DNA of 64,000 bases from CAWFPR01 sp963817635. Lineage in GTDB: Bacteria; Acidobacteriota; Vicinamibacteria; Vicinamibacterales; 2-12-FULL-66-21. Position numbers and translations under genes: made by a program. Of this stretch, positions 24,919 through 33,984 are shown in pieces. The stretch lies in assembly GCA_963817635.1 (NCBI GenBank), contig CAWFPR010000001.1:62001-126000 (forward strand). Reading direction: 5' to 3'. The first letter of the stretch is position 1, and each line of letters begins with the position of its first letter. The notes under the pieces were generated by a model. The model saw only the letters and a list, made by a program, of their open reading frames with translations. It was not told where the DNA came from and ran no database searches.

Positions 24919-25490
24919 GCGGGTCCCTGTCCGCGTTCCGGTGATGACATCACGTTCCTCCCGCGTCTGACGCGCTTGACGTTTTCGGCCACATCCTGCG
25001 CCGTTGGGCGGAGGGCCGGCGGGATCGCCGCGCGAGGCGAAACCCGACGTCCGGCATGAACGCAAGGGCGGCAGCCCTGGGCGCACCCGGACCGGCGCTG
25101 TTGTCGGTCGATGGCGAATTGACTCGCATCCGGCTCACCGGCAACCGCGCCAGTGCACTCAGGGCGTCGGCCTGCTCTTCAGGCGTCAGCGTTGGGCAGA
25201 CTCGTGCCTCCTCGTCGGCGGTTTGGGGTGACGGATGCGGCAAGGTGCCTGGGGCGGCCGACGCTGAACGCCCGCCTGTGATGTCGACGCTCATGGGAGT
25301 CCTTGGCTCAGAAGTCTTGGATCGCGCCCTGACCGTCTCGGCGGCGGATGGTCAGACTCTGAATCGTAGAGGCTCATCTGTCAACTGTCTTGCGTGTCTT
25401 GCGTTCGGAACAACGCCAATGCGGTTATCATCTAGCCCTGCCGCCAGCGTCTGGCCGAGGACGGCTGCGACATCTGGAGCGAGGCATTCC
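24919..25490. other. Gap between the efflux operon and a divergent SRPBCC-like gene
   Basis: 572 bases. A minus-strand open frame at 24950-25294 (114 codons) and plus-strand frames show no recognisable protein. The gap must hold divergent promoters, but no convincing pair of boxes was found. A short stretch at 24950-25020 reads like the end of a small basic protein (ENVKRVRRGR), too weak to call. Confidence 0.5.
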
Positions 25491-26111
25491 ATGAATGCTC
25501 ATGACGCGATCTTCCACGAAGACCTGTTTGCGAAGACGGCCGGCTGGACGCCAATCCGCGCCGGTTCCCGACTGACCCAGCGTTGCCGCATCGAGCCGAG
25601 AGGCGCGATGTTCACCGAGACCCGGTTAGTGATCCAGGCGCCGGTCGATGCGGTCGTATCGAAATTATCCGGGGAATGGACGTGGTGGCGGAAGGGCCGC
25701 TATTGCAACCGGGTGGAGCACCCGGACGGGCTGGTCCAGTACCATCACTATCCGCTCGGCTTCGACGTTCACGTGAACTCGACGATGTTTCCTCCCCTGC
25801 CACTGGAATCGGGGGGATGGCGCATCAGGGTCGATATCAGCGACTACATGACGGGCACGATGTATTTCGACGTCCTTCCACGGCCCGACGGTTCGAGCGA
25901 ACTCATCAGCCGGTTCTCGAAATGCTGGGTATCCGGCCCCTATCGCTTCCTGCCGTATCCCGGCCACATCGCCGCCCGCATCCACCTGGCGGCCGAACGG
26001 GGACGTTTCCTGCCCCGCGGAACCGGTTTTGCCGGGCTCATCGACGAGTTCGAAGGCGCGGGCGCACACCTTCGCGCCGCGCCGGCGCGCGCGGCTTCGG
26101 AGCGCAGGTGA
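25491..26111 (+). CDS. SRPBCC-like (START/polyketide cyclase fold) protein of unknown role
   Basis: 206 residues, no signal peptide; ATG preceded by GAGG at a suitable distance. After a 35-residue lead the segment LVIQAPVDAVVSKLSGEWTWW and later WRIRVDISDYMTGTMYFDVL and SSELISRFSKCWV have the beta-alpha-beta texture of SRPBCC proteins, which bind hydrophobic ligands. The family assignment is tentative and no catalytic residue can be named. It is the first plus-strand gene of a block with a large unknown protein. Confidence 0.55.
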   Translation: MNAHDAIFHEDLFAKTAGWTPIRAGSRLTQRCRIEPRGAMFTETRLVIQAPVDAVVSKLSGEWTWWRKGRYCNRVEHPDGLVQYHHYPLGFDVHVNSTMFPPLPLESGGWRIRVDISDYMTGTMYFDVLPRPDGSSELISRFSKCWVSGPYRFLPYPGHIAARIHLAAERGRFLPRGTGFAGLIDEFEGAGAHLRAAPARAASERR

Positions 26112-26184
26112 GGGAAACACAAGGTCGCGGACAGCGTCGACGGTTGGCCGGACCGATTGAGCGCACGCCAGGAGCGTGAGGTCG

Positions 26185-28839
26185 ATGAGCACCAGATCGG
26201 GCGATTGGAAGTCGGCGTCGGTCCCGGGATTCTCCACCGGTCCAGCGCCGGGAAACGAGACGACAGCGGCAACGGCCGCCGGCGTCCGGGACGTGGCCGC
26301 GGCCGAGCTCGAGACCGCGCTCACCAAGGCGGCGTTCCTCTGCATCTACTCGCGATTGGATAGTGCGCGGCCGAACCGGCCGATCATGGTCGGGACAAAC
26401 CCCTTCGGAGAGTTGCTGCTCGGCTCGGGGGCGATGCCGATCTTCGACGCCATCGGCCGGGTGGTCGGACTGGAGACCCTGGTCCCCGTCCTCAACCTGC
26501 TGCCCATGGGCATGGTCGGGGTCGACGTGAACGAAGAACTGCACCGCTTCGACGTGCGCGGGGCCGTGCCCGACGAGCGCAAGGCGTACGGGCGGCAAAC
26601 ACCGTCGGCGAGACGCTGGGAACGCTCGCGATGAGATGGCGGATCGCGCCGGACGATTTCGAGCCGGCTCCTGGCCGGGTCCCGCCGCCAACGCTTCTCG
26701 ATCAGACCCGCTCGCAGAAGTTCGTGCTCCTCGACGGGCGTCAGCGCTACCGCGACATCCGGGAGACCGGTCTCCGCGCCTTCGGAGTGGGCAGGACCTT
26801 TCCCGCCGTCGTCAACGGTCAGCTTCAACTCCGGCTTGGAGCGGTCGTCGAGGTACTCGAGGGGTTCGGCAAGCTCGCGGGGCTCACCGGGACGATGGTC
26901 GTCAACGGCTACGTGACTCCGCCGACCGGGCTCTTCATCAACTTCGTGTCTCGTTTTCCTGATCCCGACGACCAGGTGCTGACGCCCGAGTGGACCTCGA
27001 GCTGCGAACCCCAGCCTGAACCGGATCCGGATACGACATTCCTGTTGCTCCTGGGCGAACCCGATCCGGACCATCACGCCGACGAATGCCCCCCGGCCGG
27101 CGATCAGCCGCTGGGATCGCGCATCGGACAGCGCCTGCGGCTCGTACATCTCGGCGCCGATGTCGATTCACCGGGCGGGCTCCGCAGCCATACCTGGGTG
27201 GGGCCGGTCGTCGGACGGGTAACCGCGGATCTCAAATTCGACGCCGCGGAGCCGGCCGCGACTTCGTCGATTGCCCTGACCGACGTGCAGTTCGCGTTCA
27301 CCGATCCGGCCGGGCGACTCGTGGGCAGCCTGGCCGTCGATGCCGCCGAAGGTCGCGCCTTCAGGACGACCGTGAAGGATCATCCGCTGTTCCGGTTCGG
27401 GGCCTTCGGGCTGCTCAAGAGCGGCACCGGCGCGCTGGACGGCGCCGCCGGCATGATGACCACGAACGCCAGCATCAGCTTTTCGCCGCGCACGCAGTCG
27501 AGTCTGTACATCATCCGGATTTCGGATCCCCGCGGCCGATATCGGGCATCGCTCCGCGACTCGCTGCCGGCCCAGGGGGAGACCGACGCCGGCCGGCCGC
27601 GTATGGCCGACCGGCTGGACGACGAGGACCGGAAGATGCTGGCCAGTGTCGATCGGACGCGGCGCATCAGCCTGCAGGTGCAGAATTGGTGGCACGAGCG
27701 CGACGAAGACGGCACGTTTGCCGAGCGCGTCGACCTCGTGCGCAAGTTCAACGAGGACGAGCACACCTACAGCTTCTTCGACAGTCTGATCGTCGAGAAC
27801 CACCGGCTGCCGATCATGGGCGTCGTGCAGGAGGCGTTCTACGACCGGCCGAAAAAGTCGAGCGTCGAAGACGTCCGCGATCAGCTCCGCGAGTTCGTGC
27901 TCGGGTTCTTCATGCGGGTCAGCCACTGCGACCGTCCCGAGCCTGCCGTCCCGGCGAATCGAGCCTCGCTCCCGCTCCTCGTCAGGCCCCTGAGCTGGGT
28001 GCCGGAGACGCTGGACAGCCGCATCGGGTTCGGCTACGAACAGCTGCTCTACAAGCTGCGCGAGACCGGCGAGGTGGGAAGGTTCGGTCCCGGCGAACGC
28101 GGGGCGATCGTAGATCTGCGCACGATCGGCACTGTCTACGATTGGGTCGCGATGCGCGTCAACGTCTTCGACTTCAAGATCGCGATGGCGCCATTCGGGC
28201 CGGACGTCCTGAAAGTGGAGTTTCCTCTCAAGGAGGTCACCTACCTGCTGATGACGCCCGAGATGATCGTCAATCGGGACAATCCGTCGCCCGAGGTGCT
28301 CGGAGAATACGGCTTTGGATACGGGCTCCTGCCGGTACACGCCCGGACGCGACATCTTCGCGTACGGCCCTGGCCATTTCGACGCCGGGTATCAGTCGTT
28401 TGTCTTTCAGGTGCTCCGGACCGGCGAGATCCGCGCGAAGGCCGTGTTCGTCGTCAATCGTCCGAACAAGATTCTGAACGTCGACGTGGATCCGATCGGT
28501 TGGGCCTTCAAGGCCGCCGACCTGATGACCCTCAACCTCGCGTCGAAGGTCATGGGTCCGTTGAAGTCGCTCGCCGGCCAGTTGCCGCTACGGATGACGG
28601 GCGTCGATCCTGTCTCGGCTTACATCTCGACTGCCAATCTGCTCACCGGCGGGCGGGCTGAGCGCTGGCTGGGAATCTCCAAGGCGCAGCTGGAAAAGCA
28701 CATGCTGATCCGCCATTTCATCCAGCATCGTCAGATGTTGATGAGCTCGCAGAACATCTGGCGGACGGTGCCCGATTGGACCGATTCTGCCGGGCTGCCG
28801 GACTTCTGCCATCGGGGCCTCACCGACGGCCCCGCCTGA
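26185..28839 (+). CDS. Large protein of unknown function, two frameshifts
   Basis: About 885 codons when read across an extra base near 26600 (KAYG|AANTVGETLG) and another near 28335 (GLLP|YTPGRDIFAYG). Not recognised. The N-terminal part has a hydrophobic region (LLGSGAMPIFDAIGRVVGLETLVPVL). A region around codons 390-480 (SSIALTDVQFAFTDPAG through SGTGALDGAAGMMTTNASI) has the strand-Gly-rich pattern of allene-oxide-cyclase/dirigent barrels, like the two proteins encoded just downstream. The C-terminal half is soluble, with conserved-looking blocks WWHERDEDGTFAERVDLVRKF and GVVQEAFYDRP. No signal peptide is seen. The second half being in a shifted frame means both halves must be searched separately. 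Confidence 0.6.
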
Positions 28840-28898
28840 GCGGACGGATGTGCACGGCGACGGCGCCGGCCATCACGTCCGCACGCGCGCGTGGCGCG

Positions 28899-29525
28899 TC
28901 AGGGGTGCCAGATATGTTCACCCAGAATGATGCGGAAGGCGTCTACCGTGCGCGCCACAAACAGCTTGGACGCGTGATTCGGAAAATTGGGCAGGTTCGT
29001 CGAACCTCCGAGCGTCTTCAATCCCTGCACTCCCGCGTACCGCCCGGTGCCCCCAGTGATGATCTGGTCGCCCGTCACCCAGAGCATCACGGCGCCTTTG
29101 GGGCCGGGCGACGTCTTCACGGCGTGGAAGTTGGCATTTCCGACGGCGGCAATGGAACTGCCGTCGCGAAAGGTCCACAACCCTTTCGTGTGGGTGTTGA
29201 TCGTCACGTGTTCGACCGGTCCCACCGGCGTGTCGAAAGGCGGGACAGGGTCCGGAGGCCGCAAGAACATATCTGAGGGCGCCGAAATCAGCTCATACTC
29301 CCCTTGGTACCGGCCGTCGGGGCGGTTGTCGAGGGTATAGATGTCAGCGCGCGCGCTGAAGTAGTGCAGCGACGCGTCCGTCACGAGGTGTCCCTGCGTG
29401 AAACGCACCAGCACCTCTTCACGCGGGTCGGACGTAGCCCCAGGGACATCGCCGCCGACGCCGGTCGATCGACTCTTCACAGGCACGGTTCCCCCTTTCC
29501 CCGCCGACGGGGAGTCATTTCGCAT
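28899..29525 (-). CDS. Dirigent/allene-oxide-cyclase barrel-like protein, copy 2
   Basis: About 208 residues. It is a paralogue of the upstream gene: LVRFTQGHLVTDASLHYFSARADIY, KGLWTFRDGSSIAAVG and GDQIITGGTGRYAGVQGLKTLGG match the same segments there. This GT-GRY-GVxG pattern is typical of AOC/dirigent-type eight-stranded barrels. No export signal is present from the ATG at 29525, which overlaps the upstream stop; a downstream start is possible. Likely co-translated with its sister. Substrate and function unknown. Confidence 0.68.
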   Translation of the reverse strand: MRNDSPSAGKGGTVPVKSRSTGVGGDVPGATSDPREEVLVRFTQGHLVTDASLHYFSARADIYTLDNRPDGRYQGEYELISAPSDMFLRPPDPVPPFDTPVGPVEHVTINTHTKGLWTFRDGSSIAAVGNANFHAVKTSPGPKGAVMLWVTGDQIITGGTGRYAGVQGLKTLGGSTNLPNFPNHASKLFVARTVDAFRIILGEHIWHP

Positions 29526-30252
29526 CCGGCACGACCAGACGGAAGACCTCGATCGTGCGAGCCTCAAACTGCAGCCCGGGTGACGGGAAGAGGCCCTGTT
29601 GAATCAACCAGGCGGGAACGAACGCCGACCCGGTTGCCTGCTTCACCCCGTACGCGTTGGCGTACCGCCCGAGACCGCCGGTGATGGTCTGCCCCGTCGT
29701 CACCGTGAACATCACTGAGCCGTCGCGGAACGGCACGATGTGGCTGCGCGCGGGGCCTGCCGCGTAGACGCCGCTTCCGTCGGCGAACGTCCAGATGCCT
29801 TTCGTCCACTCCAGAGTGGGTTCGTGCGGGACGGGAGGGGCATCGAAAGGGGGCGGCGGCGTGGGAGGAATGGTGAAAAGGTCTGGATTCTGCGATTCGT
29901 GCACACCGTGTTGCGTGCCGATCGGCTTGCCGTCGAGATTGTACATGGTCATGTTCAGCGTGATGAATCTCAGGTCGTCGCTGAACGTTCCCTGACCGGC
30001 GAAGTAGCAGACGAGCACTTCCTCGTGCGGGCCGACCCGTCCGCCGTGCTCCGGGCCCTCCTGGACTGCACTGGCACTCGCGGTCGCGGCTCCGGCGAGC
30101 CCGGCAACGGACTGCACCATGACCCCGGCGACGAGGCCGCGCACCATGAGCCGCATGCTCTCGCGCCGCGTGAGGTCGGTGCCCAAGCCAGGGATTTGGC
30201 TGAGCCGATCAGCAGCTCTTTCAATGAGTCGATCGTCAAATCGCTGGGTCAT
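29515..30252 (-). CDS. Tat-exported dirigent/allene-oxide-cyclase barrel-like protein, copy 1
   Basis: 245 residues. The N-terminus has LTRRESMRLMVRGLVAGVMV and an Ala-rich region, read as a twin-arginine signal. The mature part has EEVLVCYFAGQGTFSDDLRFI, KGIWTFADGSGVYAAG and TGQTITGGLGRYANAYGVKQATG, the strand-turn pattern of AOC/dirigent barrels. Start: ATG at 30252 with GGAG upstream (a GTG two codons earlier is possible). Its stop overlaps the next gene. In plants such barrels guide phenoxy coupling or oxylipin cyclisation; transfer of that role here is not justified. Confidence 0.72.
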   Translation of the reverse strand: MTQRFDDRLIERAADRLSQIPGLGTDLTRRESMRLMVRGLVAGVMVQSVAGLAGAATASASAVQEGPEHGGRVGPHEEVLVCYFAGQGTFSDDLRFITLNMTMYNLDGKPIGTQHGVHESQNPDLFTIPPTPPPPFDAPPVPHEPTLEWTKGIWTFADGSGVYAAGPARSHIVPFRDGSVMFTVTTGQTITGGLGRYANAYGVKQATGSAFVPAWLIQQGLFPSPGLQFEARTIEVFRLVVPDAK

Positions 30253-30649
30253 AGCCACTCTCCGTCCAGTTCCGGCGCGGACTCACGGGAACGATGCCGC
30301 GGTCCAGCGGCCCTGTCGCGGATTCGACAGGTGACCGCTTCCCGGCCGTGAGACAACCGCAGTGCGACGCGTCCACTTGCTTCATCGACTCGCTGAACGG
30401 CCCGATGCTGTTCCATCCCGGGGACGGCCCCGAACGGAGCGAACAGTCGGATCCCGGCGCCGAGTCGCCTATCCGTTGCGCGCACCGCCAAGTGAGCAAA
30501 GAGAACGCCGGTGCGCGACGTGTCCCCTCCCACCGATATCCCAGCGAAACGGGCCAAAACGTCCCGTGCCTGTCCTCCAGGCGCGGGATTCGGGAACTAA
30601 AGTCGCCAAGAAACAGCCAAACCCGGACCCATTGTCCCTTCGCGCGCGG
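30253..30649. other. Gap of about 400 bases without a supported gene
   Basis: Open frames on both strands (for example 30249-30557 minus) give Arg/Gly-rich translations without recognisable domains. It carries the promoter for the barrel-protein pair. No hairpin or repeat stands out. Confidence 0.5.
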
Positions 30650-31006
30650 TCAGCGCGGCGGCATCAGCTTGCGCAGTTCTGTCGCGTCGAAGACCAGCCG
30701 AATCTCGGTGATCTTGCCGCCTTTCGTCGTGAAGAACTCGGCGGTGCGAATCACTCCGGCCGGGGTCGCGGTGTCGCAGTCGTAAAGAAGGGCCGCGCCG
30801 TCCGAGTCGTAACACGCTTTCAGCAGCGTCGCGCCGCGCAGCATGCCGTGAAACTGTTTCAGCGATGTCATGAAGTCGTCGGCCGTGTGGAAGGTATCGA
30901 TGCTGCCCTTGAAGTCGAGCGTGTCGGCGAGGCAGCCCCGGGCCGTCGAAAAATCGCCGTGGGTCCACGCGTTGTAGTAGGTCTCGACCGTTTGACGAGC
31001 GCTCAT
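30650..31006 (-). CDS. SnoaL-like/NTF2-fold protein
   Basis: 118 residues with the NTF2-like layout: an N-terminal helix ARQTVETYYNAWTHGDFSTARG, LADTLDFKGSIDTFHTADDF, then curved-sheet strands ALLYDCDTATPAG, IRTAEFFTTKGGKITEIRLVFD. Members bind small ligands or catalyse aldol/isomerase steps, or serve as immune or regulatory proteins; which applies is unknown. The protein is cytoplasmic, with ATG at 31006. Its neighbours are also of unknown function. Confidence 0.8.
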   Translation of the reverse strand: MSARQTVETYYNAWTHGDFSTARGCLADTLDFKGSIDTFHTADDFMTSLKQFHGMLRGATLLKACYDSDGAALLYDCDTATPAGVIRTAEFFTTKGGKITEIRLVFDATELRKLMPPR

Positions 31007-31171
31007 TGTCCAACCTCCGTCCTCGCAAGTGGTCCGACGCGCCGACGACCGTCGCCGCCGCCCCAGGATTCTACGGAGTGCGGCCGAAATTATCCACCGT
31101 CAGTTTCAGCGCCGGCTGGTTGCGCCGGTACCGCAGGTTACGGCATGATGCCGCACAACCCTGGAGACAAC

Positions 31172-32227
31172 ATGAACCCGTTGGTCTTTCAAATCGCCCA
31201 CTACGTTGTTCCTCCGATCGCCAGCGCACTCTGCGCACCCTCCGGGTACGCCGGGATCGCCGGGATCGAGAGCGACAACAAGATCAGCACCATCGAAACG
31301 GTCGAGTTCACCCACCTCTTCCTCGGGAAGGACGCGAGCGTCCCCGAACTGATCGCGAAGATTCAGAGCCTCGAGCCGTTCAGGGCGCTCTGGCTTGCCG
31401 AGGGCCTCGGGCAGGTCCTGGGCAATCGGGCGATGGCTCGGGACCCCAACACGCACGACCTGCTCAGGACAGGCGAAGGGTCGCTGATCCCCGAAAACAT
31501 GCAGCTGATGGTCCACGCGGGGCTGTGCCTCGCCCTCGCGCGGCATACCTACGACAAGATGGGTCCCAACCCCACGCGAACTGAGATCCGTCAGGCGACC
31601 TCCCACATCCTCGAACTGGCCCGCCAGAATCTGCTCCCCGGGTACGCCGGCATCGGGTACGAAGCCTGGGGCATGGTGACGCAGTTCTTCTACCGCCCGC
31701 TCCTCTCTTCGGTGATCGAAGCGGTCGAGGAGATCGAGCCTGACCGCGCGCCGTTCCTCTGGCACGGTGTGGGCCGCGCCTGCTACTTCATCGACTTCAT
31801 GCCGCGGCTGAACGAGCCCTGGCCGGCGTTCCCGTTAATCGACCGCCTGGTGGTCAGCGGCGTCAGCCGGCACAATCTGCTGGCTGGACTGGCGGCCGGC
31901 ATGACGATTGTCAACATGAAGACACCCGTCATCCTCGAAGCAATCGCGCGCGAGCGGATCGCGCCGATGTACCCGGGGGATCGGGCGGCGTTCGCGCAGG
32001 GAGCCGCCTGCGCAATGGTCATGCGGCAGGAGACCTCGCCCGACGAAGAACACGCCCTGAAGTTCGTGGCTCACGCGCCCACGGCCGAGAACTCCGAGAT
32101 CTGGGACGAGGTCATGGGCCGGCCGACGAAGCTGGCCCTGACGACCCTGCACCCCGTGCTGAGGTCGGAGCGCCGTCTGGACCAGGTCTGCTGCTATCGT
32201 CCGCTCAACGAACTGGTCGCCCGTTGA
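31172..32227 (+). CDS. Conserved protein of unknown function
   Basis: 351 residues from the ATG at 31172, where CTGGAGA lies six bases upstream; earlier ATGs at 31145/31148 lack a site. No signal peptide beyond a mildly hydrophobic start (NPLVFQIAHYVVPPIASAL). Mostly helical, with blocks ALWLAEGLGQVLGNRAMARD, FLWHGVGRACYFIDFMPRL and FAQGAACAMVMRQETSP, each a Gly-x-Gly helix turn, giving a repeated F..G.G.A pattern that loosely resembles DUF1702 proteins. I cannot assign a function. It is the only long plus-strand gene between the barrel proteins and the nucleotidyltransferase. Confidence 0.65.
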   Translation: MNPLVFQIAHYVVPPIASALCAPSGYAGIAGIESDNKISTIETVEFTHLFLGKDASVPELIAKIQSLEPFRALWLAEGLGQVLGNRAMARDPNTHDLLRTGEGSLIPENMQLMVHAGLCLALARHTYDKMGPNPTRTEIRQATSHILELARQNLLPGYAGIGYEAWGMVTQFFYRPLLSSVIEAVEEIEPDRAPFLWHGVGRACYFIDFMPRLNEPWPAFPLIDRLVVSGVSRHNLLAGLAAGMTIVNMKTPVILEAIARERIAPMYPGDRAAFAQGAACAMVMRQETSPDEEHALKFVAHAPTAENSEIWDEVMGRPTKLALTTLHPVLRSERRLDQVCCYRPLNELVAR

Positions 32228-32254
32228 GGCGCCCCACGCGAGAGGTCACCCGGC

Positions 32255-32737
32255 TCAGAAAACGACGTGGACGACGACCGCCGCCGCCGTGAGAACCAGG
32301 TAGGCCACGTGCTGGGCGAAGAGGCGGTGATGAAGCCGCCGGCGCTCCTCGAGGGGCAGCGATGCGCTCCGCGTGATCACGGCGCCGATCGTCGGAAACG
32401 TACTCGCCGCCGCCAGCCCGATCAACGGAAAGAGCAGAGCGATGCTGATCGCAGATGTGACCACGGCGTGCTGGTCGCCAGTCTGGACGCCGTGGACGCA
32501 CTTGTAGATGAGACTCGTGATGACGACCAGAAAACCGAGAGGAAACAGGGCAATCAGATAGGGAGCGCGCCTGCGCATGCCGACCAGGTTGTTGGTGTAG
32601 AAAGCGGTGATGGCGGCCGACGTCTCCTCGGTATACGGCTTCTCCAGCACGCGGCAGTCCCAGAAGATGTCGACGAGGATCATCCCTATCAGAAAGCACG
32701 CGGCGCCGACAAACAACAGGCCGGGCAAATCAATCAT
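32255..32737 (-). CDS. Four-helix integral membrane protein of unknown function
   Basis: 160 residues with four predicted membrane helices (about 5-25, 63-82, 90-112 and 140-158). The N-terminus is MIDLPGLLFVGAACFLIGMI; a conserved-looking loop VLEKPYTEETSAAITAFYTNN and a charged LPLEERRRLHHRLFAQH precede the last helix. No motif of a known transporter or enzyme. Convergent with the preceding plus-strand gene. Confidence 0.6.
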   Translation of the reverse strand: MIDLPGLLFVGAACFLIGMILVDIFWDCRVLEKPYTEETSAAITAFYTNNLVGMRRRAPYLIALFPLGFLVVITSLIYKCVHGVQTGDQHAVVTSAISIALLFPLIGLAAASTFPTIGAVITRSASLPLEERRRLHHRLFAQHVAYLVLTAAAVVVHVVF

Positions 32738-33148
32738 GGGGTCATCCTCCTCGCCTTCCAGCTCGCCCTCGGTCAGCCGGCCCGGACGAACCTCGCGCGA
32801 CCGCGACGCGCGAGCCTGGCCGACGCGGTTGCGGTTCGGCGGACTTCCAGCATGTTTCGCGAGCCGCGATTATAGCCGCCTGCCGGAGGTCGAACAACTG
32901 CGGCTGTCCGCGACCGGTGATACGCTCCCCGCGAGACCGATGCCTGAGGACCCGTCCGGAGCGGCGATCCGCGTTTTCGGCCTTGACCGTGCGGCTGATC
33001 GTCTCGGTGTGGACAGCGGTCCGTGGCGGTACCTGCGAGGTGCCGCCGCGGCAGTGGCTCTCGAGCACGGTCCTCGGCGGCTCACTCGTGGTCACGGGAC
33101 CGCACGTCAGGCCGAGCCGGCCGTCACCTCGGAGTACAATGGCGCGAG
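32738..33148. other. Gap upstream of the nucleotidyltransferase pair
   Basis: 411 bases with no supported gene. It must contain the promoter of the plus-strand pair and the start region of the membrane protein. Nothing structured stands out. Confidence 0.45.
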
Positions 33149-33403
33149 ATGGCTCGGACGCCTCCACCGGAGATTGACGCGCACGCTCGCGACCGGATGC
33201 GTCAATGGCTCGACAACTGGGAACGAGTCGGCCCCATTCTCGAGCGCGACCGCTGGAATGCCCTGAGCGCGATGACCGATGACGACGCGCGCGCCGCCGC
33301 GCAACAGCTCTTCGAGCTCTGGCGGCCGGATTGGCCAACCGACGAGGGCGAGAGCCTGCTGCTCCACCAGCGCGTATTCGCATGCGGGCGCAAACGGATG
33401 TGA
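33149..33403 (+). CDS. Small partner protein of a nucleotidyltransferase (toxin-antitoxin-like pair)
   Basis: 84 residues, helical, charged and Trp-rich: RDRMRQWLDNWERVGPILERDR and LFELWRPDWPTDEGESLLLH. No known domain. It directly precedes a nucleotidyltransferase whose GTG overlaps its TGA stop, so the two are translationally coupled. Paired small protein plus nucleotidyltransferase is the usual arrangement in AbiE- and MNT/HEPN-type modules, but this partner does not look like HEPN. Role as antitoxin is inference. Confidence 0.6.
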   Translation: MARTPPPEIDAHARDRMRQWLDNWERVGPILERDRWNALSAMTDDDARAAAQQLFELWRPDWPTDEGESLLLHQRVFACGRKRM

Positions 33404-33984
33404 CCACCCGCACCCCTGACCTGCCGGCCGCCGCGCAAGAGGCGCTCGGCGTCCTCGATCGCGCGGGGCTGCGCGCGTGTCTCATTGGCGGATTGGTCGT
33501 CCCCAGATGGGGCGAACCCCGCGCGACGACGGATGTGGACCTCTCGGCGCTGGCCCCCTACGGTCAGGAGGCCGCCGCCATCGACATCCTGCTCAGCCAC
33601 TTCGCTCCGCGCAGAGCGGACGCCAGAGACTTCGCGATCGCACATCGCGTCCTGCTCGTGAGAGCCGCCAACGGCGTAAGCCTCGATGTCGCGCTCGCGG
33701 CGTTTCCGTTCGAAATCGAAGCGCTCGACGCCGCTTCGAACTGGGACGTCATGCCGGGCGTGACGCTCCGGACGTGCTCCGCCGAACATCTCATCGTCTA
33801 CAAACTCGTGGCCGCTCGCATCCGCGATCTCGCGGACGTCGAGGGCGTCGTGCGACGGCAGGGAACCAGGCTCGACGTCGGGCTCATACGGCGGTGGGGC
33901 ACGATGTTCGCCGAGTTGAAGGAAGACCCGGACCTCCTCATGCCCTTCGAACGCGTGCTCCGCGCCGCAGGATCCGGGCGCTAA
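33400..33984 (+). CDS. Nucleotidyltransferase-fold protein (AbiEii/MNT-like)
   Basis: 194 residues from the coupled GTG at 33400 (an ATG at 33382 in frame would overlap more). The Pol-beta-type nucleotidyltransferase motif is visible: CLIGGLVVPRWGEPRATTDVDLSAL, i.e. GG, then R-x-T-x-DVD metal ligands, and a later hydrophobic strand with Asp in SLDVALAAFPFEIE. C-terminal helices follow (AEHLIVYKLVAARIRDLADVEGV), as in AbiEii-like proteins where this region binds the substrate. Predicted to transfer a nucleotide to tRNA or protein, or to be a toxin; not shown. Confidence 0.75.
   Translation: MTTRTPDLPAAAQEALGVLDRAGLRACLIGGLVVPRWGEPRATTDVDLSALAPYGQEAAAIDILLSHFAPRRADARDFAIAHRVLLVRAANGVSLDVALAAFPFEIEALDAASNWDVMPGVTLRTCSAEHLIVYKLVAARIRDLADVEGVVRRQGTRLDVGLIRRWGTMFAELKEDPDLLMPFERVLRAAGSGR

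Noticed and set aside
24950..25294. 114-codon minus-strand frame upstream of the efflux operon
   Set aside because: Low-complexity Pro/Ala/Arg text without family features; no ribosome site seen.
30249..30557. Minus-strand frame in the gap beside the barrel-protein pair
   Set aside because: Gly/Arg-rich text, no domain and overlap with the leader of a real gene.
8727..33980. Integrated prophage or integrative element
   Set aside because: No integrase, capsid, terminase, relaxase or attachment-site repeat was seen in the accessory region.
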